NCBI GenBank assembly: GCA_002483085.1
Contig: DLHF01000071.1
Location: forward strand, 38,836 to 102,835
Reading direction: 5' to 3'
Length of the DNA: 64,000 bases
Source of the DNA: Ignavibacteria bacterium UBA7675
Lineage (GTDB): Bacteria; Bacteroidota; Ignavibacteria; Kapaibacteriales; UB7675
The notes under the pieces were generated by a model. That model was not told the origin of the DNA, searched no databases, and saw only the letters and a list, made by a program, of their open reading frames with translations. The stretch's first letter is position 1. Each line of letters starts with the position of its first letter. Shown here piece by piece: positions 16,760-27,000 of this stretch. A program made the translations under genes and the position numbers.

Positions 16760-18892
16760 CTACAGTGCATTCGCAACCTCCCTTTCCTGATATTGTTCTG
16801 ATAGCTTGCCGTACCCGGTTCTGTTCACCACCAGCAGCGTCATATCGTCGTGCTGAGGTGCTCCACCGCCAAACTCGGCAGCATCGCGCACAATAGCACC
16901 GAGAATAAAGTCAGCAGAGCTTTCCTGCCGTGTCTGTCCGATGATCTGCTCCAACCGTTCGTTTCCGTATTCTACCTGTTCTTCATTTATCGCTTCGTTT
17001 ATCCCGTCGGTGTACATCACACATACATCGCCTGGTACAAGCTCTACTTCTCGCATCTCTAACGCTTTGTCGAATACCGCCGAACCTACCAAACCAACAC
17101 CTATGCCTTTTGGTGCAACAAACATCGTACCGCTTCTGCTGCGTATGAGAAATGGATTGTGCCCAGCTCGCGCCAGCCGCACCGTATTGCTCTCGCTGTC
17201 GATCTCCATAGCTCCCAACGTGATAAAAATCTGCCGGTCGAGGCTGCCGTACATAGCGCGATTAATACGGCACAGCAATTCAGACGGAGAATTGCTCTCC
17301 GAAGCAGCCGCCAGCACAACGCCTTTGAGCTCTGCTGTGTACATAGCCGCCGACATTCCCTTGCCTGATACATCACCGATCAGCAGACAGCACCTGTTGT
17401 TTTTTAAGGTAACGACATCGTAGTAGTCGCCTCCTACCTCAAAAGCTGGCGAAGTATATCCAGCTACTTCAAATCCATCGGGTACAGTATAGTTGCGGGG
17501 CAAGAGCTTTTGCTGAATCTCACGGGCCAGAAACAATTCTCGCTCATAGCGCTCCCGGCGGAGCAAGCGGTCGAACAAACGGTTGTTCTGAACTGCAAGG
17601 CTCGTTGTACCCGCAATAGACGAAAACAGCATGAGGCTCTCGCGCTCAAAGGTAAAAGCCTGCGGATGCCCTACATACAGAGTGCCAAGACGCCTGCTGT
17701 CGAGCTCAATCGGCACAATAATAAGCGATTGCAAAAAGCCGTGGGCCTGCATGTACAGGTCTTTGAGACCCGGATGCTCCGCCAGATGCTCGATGTACAA
17801 AGGCTGGCGTAGTGGTGCCGCAATTGCACTGAGTGAGCTCTGGTGCTGCACAAGCTCAAAATGCGGCTCGGTAAGACCTCTGTGCGCGGCAAAAGGAACA
17901 CCGTCGCCGTCGGCAGCGAGCTCAATCCACGCTACACTTCTGTTATGAACACCCGTTACAACTGCAAGCACTCGCCCGATAAGATTGTCGAGGTCCTCTA
18001 CTCCCGTAAGGATAGAACCCATAATTGAAAGAGAATTTTTCTCTGATACCTGCCTGTCGATAATTCCCGCACTTGGCAGCGTAAGCAGCAGCGAAAAGGC
18101 CAGGCGGCCAAATACCATAGTGGAGCAGATTACGACAAGTGCCACTACATAATCCACGCCCGGTATAAAAGCCCGCAGCGCCGCTTGCACAGCATTGCTG
18201 CCAATGACAATGCCGAACAATACCCAGCCGTTTATCGAAGCTAAACATGCAAGCCCAAATGCTCTCCATTTCTGCTTGCGCGTAAGCGCTATAATCCACG
18301 ATACACCGGAGATTGCTCCGAACAGAAAAAATAGAAGCCCACCTGCCACGCTCACTACGGTGATTTGAAGCGTGCTGCTCCCCGGCCATAAAATGCCCAG
18401 CAAAACAAGCAAAGCCATCACCGGCAGCACGTATTTGCGTACCCGGCTGGTGTAGGATGTGCGGCGAAGCAATACAAGTGTGTCGACCCAGTACAATTGC
18501 CGGATAAGCAATATTACAGCAGCAGCGGCAAAAGGATAGGCCAAGATGAAACCCATAACGCCCCATGGATGGCCTAAATCATCTGGAAGAAAAAACGAAC
18601 TGACAACAAGCCCAAAGCTGACAATGGAGACGAAGCGACCGGCGCTGATCAGGCGCTCGTAAGGCGACAGCCCGGGATCGGATTTCGACAACGCTCGCCA
18701 GGTAATACCCGCCGATCCAAGAAAAACAAGAGCGAGAACAATGCTAAAAAAGGTAGGCTGGCCGGGATCCCGCTGGTTGACAAGAAGGCCGAGAACATCA
18801 ACGACAATAAGCAACACCAGCGATACAATAGCGCCTATGCCCGCCAGTATTGTCGAGAGAAAAAAGGGGGAATCGTTCGATGTGTATTTCAT
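16760..18892 (-). CDS. Membrane GAF-PP2C (RsbU/SpoIIE) serine phosphatase
   Basis: About 710 residues from ATG 18892, where GAAGGAG lies nine bases upstream. An N-terminal membrane region spans roughly residues 10-280 with about eight hydrophobic helices (LSTILAGIGAIVSLVLLIVV and later ones). A GAF domain follows (about 300-450, ELVQHQSSLSAIAAPLRQPLYI). The C-terminal 240 residues are a SpoIIE-type PP2C phosphatase with metal-binding motifs FEVGGDYYDVV, LLIGDVSGKGMSAAMYTAEL and VCVMYTDGINEA. It should dephosphorylate the STAS protein encoded next and so start the partner switch, with input sensed by the membrane or GAF part. The ligand is unknown. The open frame extends 14 codons upstream without a ribosome site. 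Confidence 0.9.
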   Translation of the reverse strand: MKYTSNDSPFFLSTILAGIGAIVSLVLLIVVDVLGLLVNQRDPGQPTFFSIVLALVFLGSAGITWRALSKSDPGLSPYERLISAGRFVSIVSFGLVVSSFFLPDDLGHPWGVMGFILAYPFAAAAVILLIRQLYWVDTLVLLRRTSYTSRVRKYVLPVMALLVLLGILWPGSSTLQITVVSVAGGLLFFLFGAISGVSWIIALTRKQKWRAFGLACLASINGWVLFGIVIGSNAVQAALRAFIPGVDYVVALVVICSTMVFGRLAFSLLLTLPSAGIIDRQVSEKNSLSIMGSILTGVEDLDNLIGRVLAVVTGVHNRSVAWIELAADGDGVPFAAHRGLTEPHFELVQHQSSLSAIAAPLRQPLYIEHLAEHPGLKDLYMQAHGFLQSLIIVPIELDSRRLGTLYVGHPQAFTFERESLMLFSSIAGTTSLAVQNNRLFDRLLRRERYERELFLAREIQQKLLPRNYTVPDGFEVAGYTSPAFEVGGDYYDVVTLKNNRCCLLIGDVSGKGMSAAMYTAELKGVVLAAASESNSPSELLCRINRAMYGSLDRQIFITLGAMEIDSESNTVRLARAGHNPFLIRSRSGTMFVAPKGIGVGLVGSAVFDKALEMREVELVPGDVCVMYTDGINEAINEEQVEYGNERLEQIIGQTRQESSADFILGAIVRDAAEFGGGAPQHDDMTLLVVNRTGYGKLSEQYQEREVANAL

Positions 18893-19010
18893 CAGCCCGT
18901 GCTCCTTCAGTTGAAACAAGTGCCTTGTACGCATGGATATTCTTAAAGTTGCCCCGAGTTATCGGTTGTCCAATAATATTGAGTTTCGGTGAGCACAGTC
19001 GATCAGGACG

Positions 19011-19100
19011 GCGCTTCGGCCTCTGCCCTCGCGCTGAGCCTCCGCACCGCGCTGCACGCCCGCCGCGTGGCTGCTCGCCCCCAACCGCATAGAAGATAGC
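19011..19100 (+). repeat. Interspersed intergenic repeat, copy B
   Basis: In the 370-base gap upstream of the PP2C gene. It has GGCCTCTGCCCTCGC, the core CTCCGCACCGCGCTGCA, and the second box CCGCCGCGTGGC followed by CAACCGCAT. Apart from this repeat and the terminator nearby, the gap shows no gene. Confidence 0.75.
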
Positions 19101-19206
19101 ATCGGGTCGGGCAACAGAAGAGCTGGTTTGGCGGCAAATACCGACCAGCTTCGCACACTGCTGCACCTTGACCTGTTTTGGAATAAGCCCTTATCGTTTT
19201 AAAATG

Positions 19207-19235
19207 AAGGGAGGCACCGCACGCAGCACCTCCCT
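19207..19235 (-). terminator. Terminator after the DUF4920 gene
   Basis: On the minus strand AGGGAGGTGC pairs with GTGCCTCCCTT, followed by CATTTTAAAA. It is about 28 bases past the DUF4920 stop and ends the response regulator-sensor-lipoprotein transcript. Confidence 0.7.
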
Positions 19236-19262
19236 GTCTCGGAATATATCAGCTTTTGGTGC

Positions 19263-19772
19263 TTACTGTTGTTCGGCAATCAAAACAACATCGGCCTCCA
19301 TTCCCAGCTCTGTCTGGTCGCCAACAATGGCGTTAATTTCTTCGGCGCTTTTGCCTGCATCTTCGGCATAGTGCCGGGCATCGGCTTCGGTGGTGACAGT
19401 TTCGGACACAACACCATCGGCCATAATAGTTTTGCCAATAATATCTTTCGGCACAAAGAAGCCATAATCCCGGAAGGTAACTCGCACATGATGCGTTCCA
19501 TCAGTGAGCATCATCCAGCAGCCCTTTACCTGGCACACATCTTCCACCTTTGCTTCCACACGCAGCTTTTTGTTCTGGTTTTCCGGTTTAACTGCATCGG
19601 TAAGCATAATAGGCGCGGGATTATCTGTTTTTACGCTTGCTTCTTGGCCTTCGGCAGTGTACACAGCATAATGTTTCTGTTCGGCAGCATCGCCCTGCTT
19701 CAGCTTACTTCCACAGGCACTTATTCCCAGTGCTGAGGTTGCGATCAGGGCAACGAGGACAAAGTTTCTCAT
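19263..19772 (-). CDS. DUF4920-family lipoprotein
   Basis: About 169 residues from ATG 19772 (MRNFVLVALIATSALGISAC), where CAGGAG precedes by about nine bases. A lipoprotein signal with cleavage before Cys 20 is clear. The mature part has the DUF4920 pattern: RVEAKVEDVCQVKGCWMML, VRVTFRDYGFFVPKDIIGKT, then GVVSETVT. DUF4920 proteins have an OB-like fold and an invariant CXXXGCW segment, and their function is unknown. It is the last gene of a run that begins with a response regulator and a CHASE-PAS sensor (33 bases after the sensor stop), so its level may be tied to that signalling pair. Confidence 0.85.
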   Translation of the reverse strand: MRNFVLVALIATSALGISACGSKLKQGDAAEQKHYAVYTAEGQEASVKTDNPAPIMLTDAVKPENQNKKLRVEAKVEDVCQVKGCWMMLTDGTHHVRVTFRDYGFFVPKDIIGKTIMADGVVSETVTTEADARHYAEDAGKSAEEINAIVGDQTELGMEADVVLIAEQQ

Positions 19773-19805
19773 AGGCAATACTCCTGGCAATACAATGATT
19801 GTAGG

Positions 19806-21989
19806 TTATCGTTTTTTATGCGAAGGCATTTTTTTCACTGGCAGCGTAAGGGTGACGACATTCCCATCCTGCCCCAGCATATCAATAGCCATTCGCCCAT
19901 TGAGCATTTTGGCGCGCGACATAGCGGCAGCGATTCGGAAAACCACATCGTCGCGGTCGCTGGCAAGAGCTTCGAGCTGGGCTTCCTGCGTGGTAGCATT
20001 GCGTACAAGCTCTATAAGCTCGGCTATACGGCTGTTCGGCGGCGTAAGCACCTGAATATCGACGACATTTTCATGAGGATTGACCTGGAGGCTCGCCGTC
20101 ATTTTTCCGCCTTGGCCGCTGTTCAGCGCCCCGAGCACATCGTTCAGAATACGCTTCAGCATCTTCTGATTGCTGTGCACAATGTAGCCGTCGGTGTTGT
20201 CGCTCATCAGCTCGACATAGCGCTGATGGCCATTGCTTTTAGCAAAGCTCACTAAAATATCGCTGAAAGTCTTTTCGAGCGGCAGCGATTCGGTAGATGT
20301 AAGGCCATCGTTATCGCCTCCTTCGGCAACATCAAGAATATCCCCCACACGGCTCAGTAGGTCTTCGGCACTGGTATAAGCGATTGAAATGTAGTTATCC
20401 TGCTCTTCCGGCGATGTGTACATTTTTGACAGCACAAGCTGCAGATAGCCAATAATACCAGTAAGCGAAGTGCGGAAATAGAAGCTGGCATTGGCCATAA
20501 ACTCGCTTTTGAAACGAGCCGATTCCGAAGCGTACTGGCGCGAAAGATCGATCTGCTTTGTTTTTAGCTGGATTTCCTGCTCAGCGAGCTTGCGATCTGT
20601 AACATCGCGTCCGATGCTGTAGACCAACCCATCGGTATGCGACACAGTGTCGTTCCAGTTCACCCAGCGAATTTGTCCGTTTTTGGCAAGCATACGTACT
20701 TCGTAGTCGATCTGCTGCTCGTCGCCTGCTGCTTTCATCTTTGCAACAACCTGTTCGCGGTCTTCAGGAACAATCAGATCGTAGATACTTTTTCCAACCA
20801 TCTCTTCGGCAGTATAGCCGAGCACGCCAAAGACCGCAGGATTCATAGCTCGTATTTCGCTGTCGAGCCCGATAATACCAATCATATCGCGCGAGGTATC
20901 AACAATCCGACGCTGCGAGCGTGTCATACGCTCGGCGAGGTCTTGTGCACGGGTACGGCTGGTAAGAATCGACATAGTAAAGGCGAACAACAGCACACTT
21001 GATATGATACCGCCGAGCAACGAGAGAATCGGTAGATTGTTCTGGAAACCACCACCAAAGCCGGGAACAGTAGCAAACTGTATCATAAAGGCACGGTCGG
21101 CAATGGGAACTGCTACATTTTCTGTATAGGCCGGTGTGTAGGCGCTCATATTTACCATCGCTGCATTCGCAGAAGAGAAGATCGTGGCTGCTGATCCGGC
21201 GGTTGTATCCACACACGAAAACACAATGCTTGTATCGCTGGCCACACCCGCGCCAAGCGCTGTGCGGAAAAATTCATCGGCGAGTATCTGCACAAAAAGA
21301 ATACCGCTTACATCAGTCCCACGTACTTGTACGCCCGACGTGTCCTGTTTTTCTACAGGAACGACTAACAAAAAGCTCTCTTTGTCGGTATTTGGAAGTG
21401 AGAGCACAGGCGAAGCAGTATAATCTTTGCGGTCTATAGAGCGTTGAATTGTGGCCATCACTACCGGATTCGCTGCAAGATTGTAGCCCACCAATGTTTC
21501 GTTGCGCTCCAAAGGCACTGTATAGAACACTGGATAGTACACACTGAACGTATCGCTTTGCGGTGTCACCTTATAAGAGTAGTAGCGCTCAGTTTGAGCA
21601 AAATAGACAAAACTGCCTAGCTCTGCTGCTGGTATTGGCTGTGTAAACGACACAGCTTGAAGCGAAGGAAATGTTTTAACAGGTATGGAGCCATACAGCT
21701 CGAACACATCGCGCACGACAAAGGGAAAGCTCTGGTACAGACCTTTCATCGACTGAATAATCTGCATGTGGTTGTTTACTGCGGTATTCAGCCTAGAAAC
21801 AACCGAGGCAGTAGCTTTATTAAAAGCAGCCGTCTTATCCGATTCCACCTTGTCCACTACCACGCGCCACACTACAATACTGGCAATAAGAGCAAGAACC
21901 AGAACGATGTAGGCCGGGTATGTTTTGGAAAACGAAAAAGCAACTGTCTGTTTTCGCGACGCCTCGCGAATAACTTTATCATGCGACAT
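19806..21989 (-). CDS. CHASE-PAS sensor with degenerate histidine kinase module (pseudokinase)
   Basis: A 727-residue inner-membrane sensor. TM1 at about 24-45, an extracytoplasmic CHASE domain (about 75-310, with LQAVSFTQPIPAAELGSFV), TM2 near 325-350, a PAS domain (about 370-480: IDTSRDMIGIIGLDSEIRAM to SIGRDVTDRKLAEQE), then a region collinear with HisKA-HATPase. The H-box reads EFMANASFYFRTSLTGIIGY where active kinases have NMSHELRTPLNGIIGY, so the phosphorylated His is Phe (codon TTC, residue 503). The N-box (KRILNDVLGALNSGQ) lacks the catalytic Asn pattern, and the DxGxG and GLGL boxes are absent. It probably cannot phosphorylate itself and may act by protein contact or as a scaffold. 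The frame is intact over its whole length, so this is not a pseudogene. Confidence 0.88.
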   Translation of the reverse strand: MSHDKVIREASRKQTVAFSFSKTYPAYIVLVLALIASIVVWRVVVDKVESDKTAAFNKATASVVSRLNTAVNNHMQIIQSMKGLYQSFPFVVRDVFELYGSIPVKTFPSLQAVSFTQPIPAAELGSFVYFAQTERYYSYKVTPQSDTFSVYYPVFYTVPLERNETLVGYNLAANPVVMATIQRSIDRKDYTASPVLSLPNTDKESFLLVVPVEKQDTSGVQVRGTDVSGILFVQILADEFFRTALGAGVASDTSIVFSCVDTTAGSAATIFSSANAAMVNMSAYTPAYTENVAVPIADRAFMIQFATVPGFGGGFQNNLPILSLLGGIISSVLLFAFTMSILTSRTRAQDLAERMTRSQRRIVDTSRDMIGIIGLDSEIRAMNPAVFGVLGYTAEEMVGKSIYDLIVPEDREQVVAKMKAAGDEQQIDYEVRMLAKNGQIRWVNWNDTVSHTDGLVYSIGRDVTDRKLAEQEIQLKTKQIDLSRQYASESARFKSEFMANASFYFRTSLTGIIGYLQLVLSKMYTSPEEQDNYISIAYTSAEDLLSRVGDILDVAEGGDNDGLTSTESLPLEKTFSDILVSFAKSNGHQRYVELMSDNTDGYIVHSNQKMLKRILNDVLGALNSGQGGKMTASLQVNPHENVVDIQVLTPPNSRIAELIELVRNATTQEAQLEALASDRDDVVFRIAAAMSRAKMLNGRMAIDMLGQDGNVVTLTLPVKKMPSHKKR

Positions 21990-22031
21990 AGCTGAACCTG
22001 CAACTATAGTGTGGAGCTGGATAAACGATTA

Positions 22032-22406
22032 TTATTGTGCTATTGCATACACTTCATGAAGAAAGGTCTGGGGCTCCACCGGTTTTGAAATGTAACCATC
22101 GAATCCCATATCGAGATACTTTTGCCGGTCGCCCTGCCGTGCAAAAGCAGTCAATGCAATCACTTTTATTGCGCTACCCTGCGGAAGCGAGCGAATAAAC
22201 TGTAGGATTTCCTCTCCTCCCACTCCCGGCAGCATAATATCACACAAAACGATGTCGGGACTGTTGTCTTCCAGCCACTCCACTGCCGCCTCTCCATCCC
22301 CAAAGGACACAACCTTGTGATGATCCTTTTCTATGAGCAAAATAAAAAGCCGCCGTATTACATCGTTGTCCTCAATAACACAGAACGTTTTGATCCGATC
22401 ACTCAT
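22032..22406 (-). CDS. Single-domain response regulator (CheY-like receiver)
   Basis: 124 residues from ATG 22406 (MSDRIKTFCVIEDNDVIRR). The acidic pocket ED at 12-13, the phosphorylatable Asp 56 in DIVLCDIMLPGVGG, the switch Thr in IALTAF and Lys 108 in GYISKP are all intact. There is no output domain. The same frame is open about 90 codons further upstream, but that part is not receiver-like. It is 42 bases upstream of the CHASE-PAS sensor whose kinase module has lost its phosphorylation site, so its phosphodonor is probably another kinase. Confidence 0.9.
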   Translation of the reverse strand: MSDRIKTFCVIEDNDVIRRLFILLIEKDHHKVVSFGDGEAAVEWLEDNSPDIVLCDIMLPGVGGEEILQFIRSLPQGSAIKVIALTAFARQGDRQKYLDMGFDGYISKPVEPQTFLHEVYAIAQ

Positions 22407-22727
22407 GTTGTATTCCAGAGAGTTCAAGAAGTGGAGAACGTGTCTCCCTTGAGGTATGTAGGCATCCTTATAAGTACTCCGCACGCTGTGCCTGAGCTCT
22501 GGCGAACCCAGCGCTTCCTGTCGCTGAAACGACGCCAAGTTTACAAAAACTCCACATGAATGACAAACAATCTCTATATTTGTGCAATCTTCGTTGTTAT
22601 TGAGCATGCTGTTTCGATGGTACATAGCCGACAGGGTTTGCAGCAACTGAAGAACTGGCATTCCCCTGCTAAACATCGTGCGGGCAGCGGTATAATTTCT
22701 ATTCTATCTGTGCTTTTTGATACTTCT
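22407..22727 (+). other. Divergent intergenic region between response regulator and flavin reductase
   Basis: A 321-base stretch with no convincing gene. A TATAAT at 22691-22696 sits about 30 bases before the flavin reductase ATG, but no good -35 box lies at the expected distance. Both strands are open in places, with no protein-family resemblance. Confidence 0.5.
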
Positions 22728-23666
22728 ATGCGTAGTTTTTCTCCAGAAAATACATCACCTCGCGATCTTCATGCCGTGCTGCTGAATGGTGTCGCTCCGC
22801 GCCCGATTGCTCTTGTAAGCTCGATGAGCGCCGATGAACGTGTCAACCTTTCCCCTTTCAGCTTTTTTAATGCATTCAGTTCCAATCCGCCGGTGGTAGT
22901 GTTCAGTCCGTCGTATCGCGGCACCGATGGCACGGCAAAGGATTCGTTTCTCAATGTCGTGGAAACAGGCGAATGCACGATCAGCGCGGTTCCCTACCGG
23001 TTAGTAGAGCAGGTAAGCCTCGCATCGGCTCAGTATGCACACGGCGTAGACGAGTTTGAAAAAGCAGGGCTTACCAAGCGGCCAAGCGTCGAGGTAGCGC
23101 CTCCGGGCGTAGCGGAATCGCCATTTATTATGGAATGTAAGCTCATGCAGCATATCGAGCTGGCGAAAGGCGCACCGGCAAGTGGCAATTTGATGATCTG
23201 TCGGGTGCTGCGTATTCACGTAGCTGAATCGGCGTTCAATGGCGATAAGCTCGACCCACACAGGCTGGACTTAGTGGCCCGCATGGGCTATAGCTACTAC
23301 TGTCGCGCCAGTGGTAATGCGGTGTTTGAAGCACCTCAGCCAAGAGCTATCGGTATTGGCTTTGATGCGCTGCCAGGCTATATCCGCACCAGCGATCTGC
23401 TTACCGGCAATGACCTCGCGCTTCTGGCTGGTGTACCGGCCTTGCCCGAACGCGACCCGGCCTTCCCAGCTTTCCCCGATGGCATCCAAGGCGACAGCGT
23501 GGATATCGAGCTCGCTGCTGGCAACCCAACTGCCGCACTCTCCGCACTCATGCTCTCGGCATCTTCCAAAGCCGAGAAAAACACGGCGTTGTTCCGCATT
23601 GCAAAGGGATTTCTTCAGCAGAGAAAAGTAGCCGAAGCGTGGCAAACGCTTTATATGGTACAGTAA
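22728..23666 (+). CDS. Flavin reductase-like FMN-binding protein
   Basis: 312 residues from ATG 22728 (MRSFSPENTSPRDLH). The N-terminal 200 residues match the flavin reductase-like split-barrel family: LLNGVAPRPIALVSSMSADERVNLSPFSFFNAFSSNPPVVVFSP, then KDSFLNVVETGECTISAVP. This is the DIM6/NTAB-type branch that binds FMN. A C-terminal extension of about 80 residues (DLLTGNDLALLAGVPALPERD to AWQTLYMVQ) is helical and unassigned. The substrate is unknown. The frame is open 56 codons upstream without homology. It stands alone, divergent from the response regulator and convergent with the LamG gene. Confidence 0.85.
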   Translation: MRSFSPENTSPRDLHAVLLNGVAPRPIALVSSMSADERVNLSPFSFFNAFSSNPPVVVFSPSYRGTDGTAKDSFLNVVETGECTISAVPYRLVEQVSLASAQYAHGVDEFEKAGLTKRPSVEVAPPGVAESPFIMECKLMQHIELAKGAPASGNLMICRVLRIHVAESAFNGDKLDPHRLDLVARMGYSYYCRASGNAVFEAPQPRAIGIGFDALPGYIRTSDLLTGNDLALLAGVPALPERDPAFPAFPDGIQGDSVDIELAAGNPTAALSALMLSASSKAEKNTALFRIAKGFLQQRKVAEAWQTLYMVQ

Positions 23667-23720
23667 TAATTTTCCACCGGAATGCACAGTAGTCCCGGCG
23701 CAATGAAAATGAGTAAGATA

Positions 23721-23861
23721 CGCGGGCGCTGTTGTGGCGTCCGGCTCCCTGCAGCCAGTTGCGGCGTCCGCTACCTATGCGGTAAAGGCCGAACGACCAC
23801 GCGACAGATGTGCTACGCGGTGCAGCGACCCAAAGCTGGCGCGAAGACAGCGGCGCTCATG
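23721..23861 (-). repeat. Interspersed intergenic repeat, copy H
   Basis: Lies in the 362-base convergent gap after the flavin reductase. Read on the minus strand it has GGTCGCTGCACCGCG, then TCGCGTGGTCGTTCG and GGCCTTTACCGCAT, closely matching copy D. The flanks hold GGCGTCCG and GGACGCC arms that may pair. No gene is seen in the gap. Confidence 0.7.
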
Positions 23862-23972
23862 TGCCCCGCTTACCGGCTCTACTTTCTGCTCTTATACCAA
23901 TATCATTTATCATTTAAAAATGGCTACATTTCTATTTCCTGTGTTCCCGGACATTCCGTCGGTTGGCAGGAG

Positions 23973-23995
23973 GAGACGCCCTATCGGGACGTCTC
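23973..23995. terminator. Possible hairpin at the convergent flavin reductase/LamG junction
   Basis: GAGACGCCC pairs with GGGACGTCTC with one mismatch and a short loop. A clean T-run is missing on both strands, so the terminator role is weakly supported. It lies 34 bases past the LamG gene stop. Confidence 0.35.
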
Positions 23996-24028
23996 TATAA
24001 ATGCGATTATTTTTAATTGATATTAGTA

Positions 24029-27000
24029 TTACTTTACAATCACCATAGGCCGCGAGGCGCGGAACACACCAGCTTCGAGTACATAATAATACACGCCGGG
24101 CTGGAGATCGGGAACGTCGAATGCTATGCGGTAAGAGCCACCTTTCATTACCTTCGAGCCGTCTAACAGAACTTTTACCAGCTCGCCATTCATTGAATAG
24201 ATTTTAAGGCTCACCGGCACAGTTTCCTGTATGCTGAACTCAATATGAGTTTCGGACGCGAACGGATTGGGTACATTCTGCTTTAACTGCGGCGTTTCTA
24301 CATCGGTGTACTGCACTTGCGAGATTGTGCATTTGTCGTCGGATGTAAGAATACTCTCGGTTTCTTCGGGTATAATATTGATAAACATGAGGCTATCAGT
24401 TGCGAAGTTTGCCCCTTGCAGGCGCAGTGTATTCGAGATAGAATCCGGCACAGTAACAAGGAATGTAAGAGTAGCGATTTGCCCGGCTTGCAGAGAATCC
24501 GCTCCTTTAAAGGAAAACACCATTGCGCCATGCCTGCCGCCTGCTGCCATTGCAGCGGGAATCGCAGACGCCGCCGAGAGGAACTTCAGCGCGCGCGGGT
24601 TGTAGTTCATCTGTACATCGAAGTCGAACTTGCGAAGCCAGTACACCGGCCCTTCGCCATACAGCACAGCAAACGAAGTATCGACATAGAGCGGGAACGC
24701 AACAGTATCGCCAATGCGCTGAGTAAATGCTGGAGGCGTGCTAAAATCGGGCGAGAGGCCAAAGCGCACACGGAAATCGGGCGCATATCCTATGCCCGTA
24801 ATTTGCGTGGAATCGAGAAGGCTGCACGGAATTTCGCTTATGGCAATGCCCATCGAGTCGATAGTTTGCCCGCGCTGCGGACAGAATCGCACAGTAAGAT
24901 GAGCAGTATCGCCCGGTGCGAATAGCTGGTTGGTGTCTGGCACACTTGCCACCAACCTGATATCCACAGGCAAGACAATGTCGGCAATAGACAACGGCAC
25001 ATCGCCAGTATTCAGCACGTCGAGCACGCGATCTACGCATTCCAGAATACGCACGCTGTCGAATGCAGCAGGATTCAGCATCTGAAATTCCGGCTGATCG
25101 ACAAACACAACAGCGATATCTCCACCGGCAATAATTCTGTAGAGAATCACTTCCTCCGAATCGAAAGTGATGCTGTCGAGCCTTATCGTGTACTGCCCGC
25201 GCTGCCCGGTCTTCGAGACAAAATACAAATACGAAAACGGCTGTGTAGAGTCTACACTACAGAAATTCTTGTGGAGCAGCTCTATGCCCATAGTTGCAGA
25301 TGTGGATGTCTGAATCGAAGGTACATAAGGAGGGCATGGACTTTGCAGATAGGGCGAACGCGCTTCTACGAACTGTAGGCCCGTAGTATCGTAGTTCAGC
25401 CGATAGCGAATATCCACAAGGTCGGCGGGAATATTGCGCGAAGAAAAGACGGGAATGATGAGCGTATCGCATGTATTGATACGGAATGTGTCGATATCGG
25501 TGCGATTGCGCTCGTAGGTAAAATCTAAAGCAAAAAACAGCGCCGAGCCACTTCCCTGCACAAGCACAGTTGTATCGCGGTCTACGCATGGCTTGCTGGT
25601 ATGAATGACCATACGCGCTTCGTAATCGCGCGGCACACGCGGCTTAAAGTCGATGCGTAATACAAGTGTATCTCCAGGATTTACGGTAATTGGGAACGGG
25701 CGTCCGTTGCGGTCGACAGCAGTGAACACACGGTCGTTCGGATCGAATGTCACAGAGTCGATAACAATAGGTTCGCGGTCGGGGTTGACAGCAACACCGG
25801 GAATAATAATCGACACAAAGCGCGGAGCCGACAGCGTATCGACATTGGTAGGCGGAAACACTGCGAGCGTAGGCGTGGGCAGGTAGATCAGCGAGCGTTT
25901 ACCAGAGAGGCCGGTCATGTACTCGCGATTCCAGTTGCTGCCATGCGCTTTGATATAAAAATCTGCATCGTTGTCGATGAACTGCGGTTCGGCTGGCGAG
26001 CGCGGGCAATAAGTAATACGCACGGTATCGGTCTCCCCTGCCGGAATATCGTATGGCAGGACACCACCGGAATACTGCGATGTCCACGCGAACAGCGCCG
26101 CATCCTGCCCGTCGATCCACAGCGAATCTACGGTCATGGGAAATGCTAGTGAACGATTGATCAACGGTATTTCCCGCGTGCGGCAGTCGCACGGGCGTAC
26201 ATAGCTAAAATTGACAAGAGATATGGGCGATTCGAGCTGGATAATTTCGCCCTTGCCGCGAAGTTCGCCTGTGGCTGCTATCGGGCATGGAAGAGCAAGA
26301 GCAATCCTGATATTGCCGTTGTATGTTGCTTCTGCCACAGGCGAGAACGCCACAGTTGCGGTAAAGGACTGCCTCGGCTTCAGCGTTACGGGTAGCCCTA
26401 CGCTCGTTCCCGCAAGCGAATAGCCCGCAGGCAGGACGATATCGGCAGCATCAATAGTAATATCGGAGAATGCAGAAATATTTTCGATGAGCACATCTTC
26501 GCTTTTCGTATCGCCTACTTCTATCGTGCCATACACTGTAAGTGGCGTTATAAACAACTTTGGCGTTGAGGAAGTGCCGTACAGTTGTGCCGCCCATCGC
26601 GTGGGAGCATTGCCTGTTTCATAGCGGAGGAAGGCGCGCACAGCTATATCTTGTGTCTGGTCGTATGGCGTAAACCGAAAAATGAATTGCTGTTCAGCTC
26701 CGGGCGCCAGCGTGAGAGAATTTATCGGCAGAGCGGGGCTCACAGCGGCATAGCTCCCGGTCGGGTCGTCGAGGCGGATAGTATTCAGTGTCTGATCAGC
26801 CGTAGAGATATTTTTTACATACAATGTGTCCAGCGCCGAGCTGCACGAAAGCACGCCGGTTGTTCGCATCACATTGGGCCGAAATTCAAACGCTTCGAGC
26901 ACGCCACGCCCGCGCACAGGAATACATGTCACCGTATAGCAGCGCTGCTCGTACAAGCATAATTTATCCACAAAGGTAGAGTCGGTGAACGGCACAAATG

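Noticed and set aside
22407..22676. Upstream extension of the response regulator frame
   Set aside because: The receiver fold starts exactly at ATG 22406 and the extension is unlike any receiver; it also overlaps the divergent promoter region.
23721..23861. Possible short coding regions in the repeat copies
   Set aside because: Frames in different copies are not conserved at the codon level and are interrupted, while the DNA itself is conserved in boxes.
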